From positions 62,001-126,000 of the forward strand of contig JAGDMF010000001.1 in the NCBI GenBank assembly GCA_017860455.1: 64,000 nt of DNA, given 5' to 3'. Under the pieces are notes generated by a model that did not search any database, was not told the DNA's origin, and saw only the letters and a program-made list of their open reading frames with translations. Shown piece by piece: positions 1 through 8,536 of this stretch. The translations under genes and the position numbers were made by a program. The stretch comes from Bacteroidota bacterium (GTDB taxonomy: Bacteria; Bacteroidota; Bacteroidia; Bacteroidales; WCHB1-69). Each line of letters begins with the position of its first letter. The first letter of the stretch is position 1.

Positions 1-593
1 ATAGTAACATAATCAAGAGAAATAAGCCGTGTAGGAGAATTGATTTCTGAACCTGGTTCATTAAAACCAATATGTCCGGTTCTCCCAATTCCTAAAATCT
101 GAATATCTAATCCACCGGCATTTTCGATCTCCAAATCGTAATTAGTACAATACTCTGTGATCTGATCTCTTGAAATAGTGCCATCCGGAATATGAATATT
201 TTCCGGTTTTATATCAATATGATCAAAAAGATGTGCATGCATAAATAACACATAACTTTGTAAAGCTTGAGGTGCCATTGGATAATACTCATCCAGATTA
301 AACGTGATCACATTCTCAAAACTTAAACCCTCCTCTTGATGCATCCTTACTAATTCTGCATAGACACTGATTGGGGTGGATCCTGTGGCCAATCCTAAAA
401 CAGCCATCTGACCTAACTCTTTTTTAACTTTTATTAACGAAGCGATCTCTTCGGCTACTGCTTTGGAAACTTCTTTATAATCTGAAAAAATTTTAACAGG
501 AATCTTTTCGTAAGATGATTTGTTTTTGTCAGGGGCTATACATTTATGATTATCAAGCCCTTTGATTTTACTTTTTGTATATATTGCATTCAT
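1..593 (-). CDS. nagB: Glucosamine-6-phosphate deaminase, N-terminal part (cut by window edge)
   Basis: The visible 197 codons start at the ATG at 593 and run off the left edge, so only the N-terminal part is present. The translation has the deaminase landmarks LGLATGSTP (phosphate-binding loop), FNLDEYYP and GIGRTGHIGFNEPGS. The family converts glucosamine 6-phosphate to fructose 6-phosphate and ammonia in amino-sugar catabolism. An N-terminal extension of about 25 residues precedes the conserved core, as in the long Bacteroidota forms that carry an extra C-terminal LmbE-like domain; that domain would lie outside the window, so its presence is a guess. A minus-strand -7 box lies at 627-634, about 33 bases upstream of the start. 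Confidence 0.9.
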   Translation of the reverse strand, partial: MNAIYTKSKIKGLDNHKCIAPDKNKSSYEKIPVKIFSDYKEVSKAVAEEIASLIKVKKELGQMAVLGLATGSTPISVYAELVRMHQEEGLSFENVITFNLDEYYPMAPQALQSYVLFMHAHLFDHIDIKPENIHIPDGTISRDQITEYCTNYDLEIENAGGLDIQILGIGRTGHIGFNEPGSEINSPTRLISLDYVT

Positions 594-626
594 TTTAGAA
601 TTATTTTAGTTCCATTTTTATGAATG

Positions 627-634
627 CAAAAATA
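627..634 (-). promoter_or_regulatory. Promoter -7 box of nagB
   Basis: Read on the minus strand this is TATTTTTG followed by C, an exact match to the Bacteroidota -7 consensus TAnnTTTG. It lies about 33 bases upstream of the nagB start codon. No convincing -33 TTTG box was seen at the usual distance. Confidence 0.6.
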
Positions 635-695
635 TAACAAATTTTTGGATTTGTTAACATTTATTAAGAATTTAATTTTTTCTTAACAAAAAAGT

Positions 696-1601
696 TTAAA
701 ATTTTCTTAATTTCTTTTTATCTACCCCGGGATCAAGGATCACCTCAGCAGGTGGAGTGAGTAATAGCTCAGGATTATTGATATATCTGGCAAATTCTCT
801 CATGGATTTGGCATAATAATATCCATCACAAACTCTCTCATCCAATGTAAACTTAAGACCAATGATTCGATCCTTCTGCATTTTCTCATTTTCATCCATG
901 GACAACTCAAACTCTTTTTTACCAATAGCCAAAAATATGGAAGTTGTACCAAATTCATACAAATGATGATATACAGGAGGGATACCAATAGTTCCTACAT
1001 GAGTTATAAATGCACTGCTATGAAACGGGCTTGCTTTTAATAACGCACCGGGAAGTAATCCAACTTTGTCTAATTGGTAAAACAGCCAGATCAACATTCT
1101 TAATACGAAATCGGGTAAAATGGAAATAATATTAGCCAACTTATCAGTATGGTTATTTTCATTATCCACTTTATTCTCTTGTATCAATTTATCCATAGTT
1201 TTTGATACTTCAAATAACGTATCTGTGGGTTCAAACTCGGCAATAAAAATCCCTTCTTTTCCTTCATCAGTAAGAGCTTGTTTAAAAACTAATGCAATCT
1301 TAATGGAATCTCTGGCATAAATTTTATTCCACACGACAAACCTGTTCAGCATGGGTCTTTGAGAAAATACCCTGACCATAGTAGCTGCAACGACATGAAG
1401 TGCACTCAGATTGGGAAGTTTATCTTTATGTTTTCTGATAAACTCATCAATTTTATCAATATTTACGGTTTGTTCATATAAATTCTGAGAATCCAATCTG
1501 GTTCTCATAAAAAATGGACTTAATCTCATCATAGGGTCGATTTTAGTAATTTTCCATCCATCAGACCGATCAAATAATCCCTTTTTAAAATATTTTTTCA
1601 T
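696..1601 (-). CDS. 2-oxoacid dehydrogenase E2-like acyltransferase domain protein, catalytic His replaced
   Basis: This 301-residue protein is a stand-alone chloramphenicol-acetyltransferase/E2 fold with no lipoyl or subunit-binding domain. The C-terminal region reads DERVCDG where active E2 and CAT enzymes have an HxxxDG motif, so the catalytic His position is Glu. Similar proteins exist in Bacteroidota and Firmicutes, annotated only as 2-oxo acid dehydrogenase family; their substrate is unknown. It stands alone between nagB and the divergent carotenoid operon. The real start is the ATG at 1601: a -7 box (1618-1625) lies 16 bases upstream. I see no E1, E3 or lipoate genes near it, so a role in a dehydrogenase complex is not supported. 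Confidence 0.75.
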   Translation of the reverse strand: MKKYFKKGLFDRSDGWKITKIDPMMRLSPFFMRTRLDSQNLYEQTVNIDKIDEFIRKHKDKLPNLSALHVVAATMVRVFSQRPMLNRFVVWNKIYARDSIKIALVFKQALTDEGKEGIFIAEFEPTDTLFEVSKTMDKLIQENKVDNENNHTDKLANIISILPDFVLRMLIWLFYQLDKVGLLPGALLKASPFHSSAFITHVGTIGIPPVYHHLYEFGTTSIFLAIGKKEFELSMDENEKMQKDRIIGLKFTLDERVCDGYYYAKSMREFARYINNPELLLTPPAEVILDPGVDKKKLRKF

Positions 1602-1617
1602 AACTACAATTTGAACG

Positions 1618-1625
1618 CAAAGATA
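1618..1625 (-). promoter_or_regulatory. Promoter -7 box of the E2-like gene
   Basis: The minus strand reads TATCTTTG followed by C, matching TAnnTTTG. It lies 16 bases upstream of the start at 1601, which implies a very short leader. Confidence 0.6.
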
Positions 1626-1829
1626 CTAAAAAAGATTAAGAAATGTTAAAACTTTAGAACAAGCTAATCTGAAAGTCAACTTTTGGATTAGTTAAACAAA
1701 ATTCACATTTACAAGCAAGAATTATCTATTTGATAAATAGTATTTTGCAACTATTTTAAAAAAGAAAAAGTTAACTACTTTTTTAAGGAAAGTAAAACGA
1801 TAAAACTTATAATATGTCGTAATTTTTAT

Positions 1830-1837
1830 TAATTTTG
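1830..1837 (+). promoter_or_regulatory. Promoter -7 box of the carotenoid operon
   Basis: TAATTTTG followed by C matches the Bacteroidota -7 consensus. It decides the start of the next gene: the longest reading frame would begin with a TTG inside this box, which cannot be translated from this promoter, so the GTG at 1871 is the better start. Confidence 0.65.
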
Positions 1838-1870
1838 CATCTAAGAATTAACCTACATAATAACATAACC

Positions 1871-2716
1871 GTGAAAATCAATTATCTTGCCCTCTATTTT
1901 GATGTTTCTTCAGAGATTTCCAGAGTCGTTACTCAAAAATACAGTACCTCATTTTACTGGGCTTCCCAATTTTTTGATCAGGAAACAAAAAAAGCCATTT
2001 TTAATATATATGGGTTCGTTCGTTTTGCAGATGAGATTGTAGATAGTTTCCATGATTTTAACAAAGAACAATTGTTAAATGATTTTATAAAAGAATATAG
2101 AACCAGTAAACAATCAGGCATCAGTTTAAATCCGATTATTTACTCCTTTGTTAGTACATGTCAAAAATATAAAATTGAAGATTTTTTAGTGGATCCCTTT
2201 TTAGATAGCATGCGTTTTGATTTGACGAAAAAAGAGTATTGCAGTGATGAAGAGATCAATTTATACATTTACGGATCTGCTGAAGTGATTGGGTTGATGT
2301 GTTTGAAAGTGTTTTGTAAAGGGGATCAAAATGAGTATGAAAGATTAAAACCGCAAGCATTAAAATTGGGAGCTGCTTTTCAAAAGGTTAATTTTCTGAG
2401 AGATTTAAAAAATGATGTTCTGGAGTTGAAAAGATTTTATTTCCCGGTATTAGTCACAGATGGGTTTAATGAAAAAACAAAAAAAGTAATTATTGCGGAT
2501 ATTGAACAAGATTTTCAAGAAGCAAACAGAGGAATTAAACAATTACCAAAGGGATCTAAATTAGCTGTTTCTATTGCATTTCAATATTACCATGAATTAT
2601 TGAAAAAAATCAAAACTGTTAAGGCAGAGGATGTAATGCAACAAAGGATTCGCATTCCTAACCATAAAAAAATTCGACTCATTTTAAAAGCTTATATACT
2701 CAACATCTTCACATAA
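1871..2716 (+). CDS. crtB: Phytoene/squalene synthase family protein (phytoene synthase)
   Basis: This enzyme condenses two geranylgeranyl diphosphates head to head to phytoene, the first committed step of carotenoid synthesis. Both Asp-rich motifs for magnesium-diphosphate binding are visible: ADEIVD near the N-terminus, and FLRDLKND in the middle, followed by the typical RFYFP. The length of 281 residues from the GTG at 1871 fits the family. The frame stays open back to 1835, but that stretch overlaps the -7 box. It is the first gene of a six-gene operon ending with phytoene desaturase at 7274, which argues for phytoene rather than squalene synthesis. No ribosome binding site is apparent, as is usual in the phylum. 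Confidence 0.88.
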   Translation: MKINYLALYFDVSSEISRVVTQKYSTSFYWASQFFDQETKKAIFNIYGFVRFADEIVDSFHDFNKEQLLNDFIKEYRTSKQSGISLNPIIYSFVSTCQKYKIEDFLVDPFLDSMRFDLTKKEYCSDEEINLYIYGSAEVIGLMCLKVFCKGDQNEYERLKPQALKLGAAFQKVNFLRDLKNDVLELKRFYFPVLVTDGFNEKTKKVIIADIEQDFQEANRGIKQLPKGSKLAVSIAFQYYHELLKKIKTVKAEDVMQQRIRIPNHKKIRLILKAYILNIFT

Positions 2717-2734
2717 AGTTCTAATTTCTACACC

Positions 2735-3385
2735 ATGATGAACAAATATCCGAAAACTACTTTTTATATTTTACTTTTTATTATCATTTATACTCTTGGA
2801 GGTATTGGTTTTCTACTTCCATTATTTCGTCCGGTTTTAACCCAATTCACCCCATTTATTTTACTTCTTACATTCATTTTAGTATTATCATTTCATGAAA
2901 AATGGGAAAAAAAACATATTATTATTTTAATTTTATCTTATGCAATCTGTTTTTTGGTTGAGATGCTTGGTGTAAATACCGGACAAATTTTTGGATCCTA
3001 TCAATATGGGAATGGTTTAGGGTTAAAAGTTTTAGGAACCCCACTGATCATAGGAATCAACTGGGTGATGTTATCCTACTGTTCCACTACAGTTGCTCAA
3101 AGATGGTTTAAAAAACCTTTCATTCAAATCTTTAGTTCCTCATTGTTCTTGCTGGGATACGATCTCATTATGGAAACTGTAGCGCCTTTTATGGATATGT
3201 GGCAGTTTCATAATTTGATTGTTCCAATTGAAAATTATGTTGTTTGGTTTTTATTGGCTTTAGTTATTAATAGTTTTATGATTCTATTCAAAGTGATTGG
3301 GAATTATCAAATCTCCAAAGCAATTTTAATTATTCAGATTCTCTTTTTTGGAATCATCTCTATCTTTTTAAACTTCATTTTATGA
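2735..3385 (+). CDS. Carotenoid biosynthesis membrane protein, CruF-like hydratase
   Basis: A 216-residue integral membrane protein with about seven hydrophobic segments. It resembles the DUF422/CruF family, with conserved features such as EMLGVNTGQIFGSYQYG, LGTPLIIGINW and an internal YDLIMETVAPFMDMWQ segment. CruF proteins add water across the terminal C-1,2 double bond of carotenoids to give a 1-hydroxy end group, which can then be glycosylated. It lies 18 bases after crtB and overlaps the next gene by 4 bases, so it is translated as part of the operon. The family call comes from motif recognition only; the exact substrate (lycopene or a partly desaturated precursor) is inferred. Confidence 0.75.
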   Translation: MMNKYPKTTFYILLFIIIYTLGGIGFLLPLFRPVLTQFTPFILLLTFILVLSFHEKWEKKHIIILILSYAICFLVEMLGVNTGQIFGSYQYGNGLGLKVLGTPLIIGINWVMLSYCSTTVAQRWFKKPFIQIFSSSLFLLGYDLIMETVAPFMDMWQFHNLIVPIENYVVWFLLALVINSFMILFKVIGNYQISKAILIIQILFFGIISIFLNFIL

Positions 3386-3999
3386 TAAAAGCAAAACATC
3401 AATTTTTTCTTTATCATTTTTTCCGGCTTTATGGGTTGTGGATGATTAAAAAATATTTTAAAAAGGTAACTTTAACAGGTGAATATAAAGATCAGGGAAA
3501 ACCCATTTTAATCATTTCCAATCATATCAGCTGGTGGGATGGTTTTTGGGTGGTTTATTTCAGACAGAAGGTTGTAAAAAGAAGATTTCATTTTATGATG
3601 CTCGAAGAACAACTTCGTAAAAATATTTTTTTGAAATACGCGGGAGGTTACTCTATTCAGAAAAAAAACAGAACCATTATTGAAACCATCCGATACACTC
3701 AGGATCTTTTACAAAATCCTGAAAACATGGTACTCCTTTTTCCACAAGGTAAAATTGAATCTCAACACCTTCATGAAATCAAATTTGAAAAAGGGATTTT
3801 AAAAATATTAGAAAAAACTCCGGATATTCAGATTCTATTGATGGCTCATTTTGTGGATTACTTTTCCAACATCAAACCTACCCTTTCCATCTATTTTGAA
3901 GAACTTACTGAAACCAACCTTTCTCACGAAAAATTAGAAGAAAAATACAATCAGTTTTATCATCAGGTATTAACTCAACAAATCCATAAATCGGAATGA
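3382..3999 (+). CDS. PlsC-type acyltransferase in the carotenoid operon
   Basis: A 205-residue 1-acylglycerol-3-phosphate O-acyltransferase family protein. Motif I is ISNHISWWDG (the HX4D catalytic pair), and a later LLFPQGKIES corresponds to the FPEG-type motif III with Gln in place of Glu. It overlaps both neighbours by 4 bases. Placed between a CruF-like hydratase and a GT2 glycosyltransferase, it most likely acylates the sugar of a carotenoid glycoside, as CruD does in green sulfur bacteria and CrtO does in staphyloxanthin synthesis. That role is inferred from context; general phospholipid synthesis is the alternative. A second, longer PlsC-type protein is encoded at 42617-43438. Confidence 0.82.
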   Translation: MIKAKHQFFLYHFFRLYGLWMIKKYFKKVTLTGEYKDQGKPILIISNHISWWDGFWVVYFRQKVVKRRFHFMMLEEQLRKNIFLKYAGGYSIQKKNRTIIETIRYTQDLLQNPENMVLLFPQGKIESQHLHEIKFEKGILKILEKTPDIQILLMAHFVDYFSNIKPTLSIYFEELTETNLSHEKLEEKYNQFYHQVLTQQIHKSE

Positions 4000-5090
4000 T
4001 CTCAATACTAATTTATCTCATTTTGGGTTTTGCAATGATTCAATGGATCGTTGTTTTGGTGAATTTGGTGTTTAAAGCTCGCTTACCACAATTAAAAACT
4101 ATTGAAACTCCTTTAATTTCAGTACTTATCCCCGCAAGAAACGAACAACATAACATTGGAAATATTTTGCAAGACCTTATTAATCAAGACTATCAAAATA
4201 TTGAAATCATAGTTTGTAATGATCATTCTGAAGATGAAACCCAAAAAGTGATAGAATCATTCATGAATCTGGATAAAAGAGTTCAGGTTTTTGATTCACA
4301 ACCTTTACCAGAAGGTTGGTTGGGGAAAAACTGGGCCTGCCATCAATTGTCCCAAAAAGCAAAAGGGACCTACTTTCTATTTGTAGATGCAGATGTGCGA
4401 ATGAACCCCGATTTAGTAAGCACCACATTACAATATCATAAAAACCAAAAAGTGGGACTGCTTACCATTTTTCCGACTCAAAAAATGGATTCTCTGGGAG
4501 AATATCTGACAGTTCCGCTGATGCATTATATTTTACTTACCTTACTTCCATTAATTTTAGTAAGAAAATCTCATTATAGTTCTTTATCAGCTGCCAATGG
4601 ACAATTTATGTTTTTTGATGCAGCAAAATATAAACAAATAGATCCCCATTTTTTGGTTCGGAATAATAAAGTGGAAGATATTGTGATTGCCGGAATATTC
4701 AAAAAACATCATATTCCTGTTGCCTGTATAACAGGAATAGAAGCGATCAAATGCAGGATGTATCAGAATCTAAATGAAGGGATTCAAGGATTTAGTAAGA
4801 ATATGGTTACTTTTTTTGGAAACTCCTACTTGCTAGCGCTATTATTTTGGAGTTTTACTACGTTACCATTATTTTTTATCCCTTTTACAGGAACCATCTT
4901 AGAAAATATACTATTTTTTCTGCTTTATTTTACTACAAAAATTATGGTATCTATTGTCGCAAAACAAAATATTTTTAAAAATATCTTATTATTTATACCT
5001 CAACATGTGATCATGCTGATCATCATTATTCAATCATTATTATACTCAAAAAACAGAAAACAAATATGGAAAGGAAGATTTATATCTTAA
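3996..5090 (+). CDS. GT2 family glycosyltransferase (CruC/CruG/CrtQ-like)
   Basis: A 364-residue membrane-bound family 2 glycosyltransferase. It has an N-terminal hydrophobic segment (about residues 3-25), the nucleotide-sugar fold starting SVLIPARNEQHN, the FLFVDADVRM DxD motif near residue 130, and two or three C-terminal membrane segments. This layout matches the carotenoid glycosyltransferases CruC, CruG and CrtQ. It follows the acyltransferase with a 4-base overlap, and its own end overlaps the next start by 25 bases. I infer that it glycosylates the hydroxyl made by the CruF-like protein; the sugar cannot be told from the sequence. Confidence 0.8.
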   Translation: MISILIYLILGFAMIQWIVVLVNLVFKARLPQLKTIETPLISVLIPARNEQHNIGNILQDLINQDYQNIEIIVCNDHSEDETQKVIESFMNLDKRVQVFDSQPLPEGWLGKNWACHQLSQKAKGTYFLFVDADVRMNPDLVSTTLQYHKNQKVGLLTIFPTQKMDSLGEYLTVPLMHYILLTLLPLILVRKSHYSSLSAANGQFMFFDAAKYKQIDPHFLVRNNKVEDIVIAGIFKKHHIPVACITGIEAIKCRMYQNLNEGIQGFSKNMVTFFGNSYLLALLFWSFTTLPLFFIPFTGTILENILFFLLYFTTKIMVSIVAKQNIFKNILLFIPQHVIMLIIIIQSLLYSKNRKQIWKGRFIS

Positions 5091-5809
5091 TCTTAATAAC
5101 TTTTTTGAGTTTGTTAACACAAGCTCAAACTAGCAACAAACAAAAAATTTATAATGCCTATCTGAAAGGGGATATGGTAAGCTGGAAACATACTGTTGAT
5201 ACCATGTTAAAAGCGAAAGTCCAAAGTGACGATTATAAATTTGAATTATTAAATTATTTGTATGGATATATTGGCTGGTGTTTAGGAAATGAAAAAAAAC
5301 CGGAAGCCAGGACTTATCTAGATAAAGCTGAACTGATCATTACAGATCTTGAGAAGAGAAAAATCAATTTATCGATGGTCAATGCATACCAAAGTGCATT
5401 TAATGGGTATAATATTGCTTTAGATTTATATAAAATGATATTTTTTGGCAAAAGAAGTATCAAACATGCTGAAACAGCACTTAAATTAAATGCAAACAAT
5501 TATTTTGCCCATTTACAAGTTGGAAATATTTACTTTTATAAACCTTCAACTTTTGGAGGTGATAAGTATAAAGCGATAAACAACTATGGTAAAGCACAAA
5601 AATTAATTGAAAATCAATATTTTAAAACAAAAAACGATTGGAATTATTTAAATATTTTAGTTTCTATTGCCCGCGCTTATACAGAGTTAGGGAAGTATCA
5701 GGAAGCTAAAAAATATTATGAATCCATTCTAAAAATTGAACCAAACTTTGATTGGGTCAAAAATAAATTATTACCTGAACTTAATAAGAAAATAAAAAAT
5801 GGAAAATAG
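5066..5809 (+). CDS. Exported TPR-containing protein of the carotenoid operon
   Basis: A 247-residue protein with a signal peptide (hydrophobic core about residues 5-18, cleavage expected after AQA) and two or three tetratricopeptide-like helical pairs; the clearest is ARAYTELGKYQEAKKYYESILKIEP near the C-terminus. It overlaps the upstream gene by 25 bases and the downstream crtI by 11 bases. I do not recognise a specific family. An exported scaffold protein locked between a carotenoid glycosyltransferase and phytoene desaturase is unusual. It might organise the membrane enzymes or carry pigment to the envelope, but this is speculation. Confidence 0.7.
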   Translation: MERKIYILILITFLSLLTQAQTSNKQKIYNAYLKGDMVSWKHTVDTMLKAKVQSDDYKFELLNYLYGYIGWCLGNEKKPEARTYLDKAELIITDLEKRKINLSMVNAYQSAFNGYNIALDLYKMIFFGKRSIKHAETALKLNANNYFAHLQVGNIYFYKPSTFGGDKYKAINNYGKAQKLIENQYFKTKNDWNYLNILVSIARAYTELGKYQEAKKYYESILKIEPNFDWVKNKLLPELNKKIKNGK

Positions 5810-7274
5810 ATCTATTATCATCATCGGTGCCGGAATTGGGGGACTAGCTACAGCACTTCGATTAGCCAAAAAAGGGTATAAAGTTACCATCCTTGAAAAA
5901 AATGAACAATTGGGAGGCAGACTCAATCAATTGAAAAAAGATGGTTTTACTTTTGATGTTGGGCCCAGCTTCTTTAGTATGTCTTATGAATTTAAAGAAT
6001 TTGCAAAAGAGTGTGAGATAGAGCTCCCTTTTGAATTTGTTGAATTGGATGTACTTTATACTGTCCATTTTAGAGGATCCAATAAAAAATACTATCTGTA
6101 CAAGGATCTCGACAAATTAGCAGAACAATTTACAGATATTGAACCCGATTTTAAAGAAAAATTTTTAAAATATATTCAAAACTGTAAAAAAACTTATGAT
6201 GACACTGCAAATATTGTGATCAAACAAAATTTTGATTCTCTAATGGATTATGGGCTGACCCTTCTCAAGGTGAATCCTTATCATTTGCCCAAATTATGGA
6301 GAAATTTCTGGGATCAGGTTATTCACTATTTTGACTCCAAAGATGCAAGACAAATTGTATCTCTAGTTTCATTTTTCTTAGGGAGAACACCATTTGACAC
6401 CCCTGCTATTTATACGCTTTTATCGCATATTGAGTTTCAATATGATGGCTATTACAATGTAAAAGGGGGAATGTACAAAATTATTGAAGGGATCGTATCT
6501 GAATTAGAAAAAGAACAGGTAACAATTCATCCTAATGTTGAGGTGATCCAGTATGAACATCAGGGGGGAAAAATATCCGCTTTTATCGATCAAACGGGTA
6601 AACGATGGGAAGCTGACGGATATGTTGTTAATGCTGATGCTGCAGTTTTTAGAAATTCCGTTTTAAAAGATCCCCAATATTCACTGGCAAAACTCGCCAA
6701 GAAAGAGTGGACAATGGGCTTTTTAACTTTTTATTTGGGAATAAAAGGAAAATTGGATCACGTTGATCATCATAATTATTTTTTAGGAAACAATTATGAA
6801 GATTATGCACATTCTGTTTTACAAGATCCCGGTATAATCGAAAAACCTTACTATTATGTGAATGTGCTTTCTAAGCATAATAGTGAATGCGCCCCTGAAG
6901 GGTGTGAAAGTATATTTTTTGTTTGTCCAGTCCCCAATTTAAAATTTAAAAGTGACTGGAGTGACAGGGAAGAAATTGTTCAAAGTATCATTGACGATTT
7001 TTCAGAAAGAATTGGAACGAATATTAATGATATGATCATCAGTAAAACGATCTATACTCCTGTTGAATGGGAAAAGATGTTTTATTTACATTATGGAAGT
7101 GGTTTAGGTTTATCGCATCATGTGATGCAAATTGGAGGGTTAAGACCCCCAAATTATGACAGAAACTATAAGAATTTATTCTATGTCGGAGCTTCTACTG
7201 TCCCGGGAGCGGGTATTCCCATGTCAATTATTGGATCAAAGCTGGCTTTAGAGAGAGTTGAAAAAATGAAATAA
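5799..7274 (+). CDS. crtI: Phytoene desaturase family FAD-dependent oxidoreductase
   Basis: This 491-residue enzyme introduces double bonds into phytoene. The N-terminus has the FAD-binding motif GAGIGGLATALRLAKKG followed by LEKNEQLGGR, and the C-terminus has the family signature YVGASTVPGAGIPMSIIGSK. The length is typical of CrtI, CrtN and CrtD. The ATG overlaps the preceding TPR gene by 11 bases, and it is the last gene of the operon. It faces the minus-strand U32 gene with only 2 bases between the stop codons. Only one desaturase and no lycopene cyclase or ketolase is present here, so an acyclic product is expected unless other genes lie elsewhere. Confidence 0.9.
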   Translation: MENRSIIIIGAGIGGLATALRLAKKGYKVTILEKNEQLGGRLNQLKKDGFTFDVGPSFFSMSYEFKEFAKECEIELPFEFVELDVLYTVHFRGSNKKYYLYKDLDKLAEQFTDIEPDFKEKFLKYIQNCKKTYDDTANIVIKQNFDSLMDYGLTLLKVNPYHLPKLWRNFWDQVIHYFDSKDARQIVSLVSFFLGRTPFDTPAIYTLLSHIEFQYDGYYNVKGGMYKIIEGIVSELEKEQVTIHPNVEVIQYEHQGGKISAFIDQTGKRWEADGYVVNADAAVFRNSVLKDPQYSLAKLAKKEWTMGFLTFYLGIKGKLDHVDHHNYFLGNNYEDYAHSVLQDPGIIEKPYYYVNVLSKHNSECAPEGCESIFFVCPVPNLKFKSDWSDREEIVQSIIDDFSERIGTNINDMIISKTIYTPVEWEKMFYLHYGSGLGLSHHVMQIGGLRPPNYDRNYKNLFYVGASTVPGAGIPMSIIGSKLALERVEKMK

Positions 7275-7276
7275 AA

Positions 7277-8536
7277 CTAAAAATGGTCCACTTCAGTAAT
7301 CCATTTATACACTTTATCATTTTTCCTTACTATGTCTGACACAGGAATGGAGCACAAATCCCCTTTTTCTGCCGTTTGAACAGGTTTTAGATCCACTCTG
7401 ATCTCAGATAAGGTATCTTCATAGACACCTGTAGTGGGACCTATAATCAATATTTCATCAGATATTTGGAGCTGATTGGTTTCAATGAGAACCTCTGAAA
7501 CATTTAATTTTGAAAAATAGTTGGTTACTTTTCCAACATATTGTTTTACTCTGGTTGCCTGCGATCCGTATCGTTCGGTCCATTCGCCCATTTTTCTTCC
7601 TAAATAGTATCCATCCCAAAAATCACGATTATACACACTCCTAAGTTGTTCTGTCCACTTTTCAATTTTTTCCTTTGTATAAGTCTGTTGTTCTATAGCT
7701 TGTAATGCCTCTTGATAACATTGGGTAACCTTTTTAACATATTCAGGAGATCTGCCTCTCCCTTCAATTTTTAAAACAGACACACCGGCATAAATCATTT
7801 TATCTAAGAAAGATATAGTACAGAGATCTTTAGGAGACATGATATACTGGTTTTCGATATTAAGTTCTATCTCTTGATCAATATCTTGTACTTTATACCC
7901 TCTTCGACAGGGTTGAAGACAAGCTCCCCGATTAGCAGAATAATTAAAGTTATCCAGACTCAAGTAACATTTTCCTGAAACTGCCATACACAAAGCACCA
8001 TGAATAAACATCTCAATAGCTATTAAATTTCCGGAAGGTCCACAAATATGATCTTCTTTGATTTTTCTGGTTATTTCAGCAACCTGTTCTAATTTAGTTT
8101 CTCTTGCCAGCACCATTACATCTGCATAGCGGGAAAAAAACCTTACTGCTTCGATATTGGTAATATTGCATTGGGTAGAAATATGGATCTCCAATCCAAT
8201 TTTCTTTGCGTATTCCAGAACAGCAAAATCTGATCCGATAATAGCTGAAACACCGCAAACTTTGGCATAATCCAACAGCTCAGTAACATCAGCAATTTCA
8301 TCATTATAAACGACAGTATTAACAGTTAGATAAGACTTTACATTATTATTGCGACAAATTTCCGTTATGTTTGCTAAATCATCGTGGTTAAAATTAACTG
8401 ATGATCTGGATCTCATATTCAATTTTCCAATTCCAAAATAGACGGAACCGGCACCGGCTTGTATAGCAGCTTGGAGTGCTTCATAGGAGCCAACAGGTGA
8501 CATAATCTCAATCATTTTCCCATTAATCTCTACCAT
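7277..8536 (-). CDS. U32 family peptidase, TrhP/YegQ-like tRNA hydroxylation protein
   Basis: A 419-residue member of peptidase family U32. It starts IEIMSPVGSYEALQAAIQAGAGSVYFG and carries the conserved Cys cluster GALCMAVSGKCYLS ... NRGACLQPCRRGY, which probably binds an iron-sulfur cluster. E. coli TrhP (YegQ), of similar length, makes 5-hydroxyuridine at the wobble base of tRNA using prephenate; that function is the best guess here, but the call rests on family and length only. It is the last gene of the minus-strand operon, overlapping dxs by 14 bases. A second, longer U32 protein, more like RlhA, is at 53280-55127. Confidence 0.85.
   Translation of the reverse strand: MVEINGKMIEIMSPVGSYEALQAAIQAGAGSVYFGIGKLNMRSRSSVNFNHDDLANITEICRNNNVKSYLTVNTVVYNDEIADVTELLDYAKVCGVSAIIGSDFAVLEYAKKIGLEIHISTQCNITNIEAVRFFSRYADVMVLARETKLEQVAEITRKIKEDHICGPSGNLIAIEMFIHGALCMAVSGKCYLSLDNFNYSANRGACLQPCRRGYKVQDIDQEIELNIENQYIMSPKDLCTISFLDKMIYAGVSVLKIEGRGRSPEYVKKVTQCYQEALQAIEQQTYTKEKIEKWTEQLRSVYNRDFWDGYYLGRKMGEWTERYGSQATRVKQYVGKVTNYFSKLNVSEVLIETNQLQISDEILIIGPTTGVYEDTLSEIRVDLKPVQTAEKGDLCSIPVSDIVRKNDKVYKWITEVDHF

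Noticed and set aside
1835-1870. Longer phytoene synthase starting with the TTG at 1835
   Set aside because: That TTG is part of the -7 promoter box TAATTTTG, so it would not be in the message; GTG at 1871 gives the normal N-terminus.
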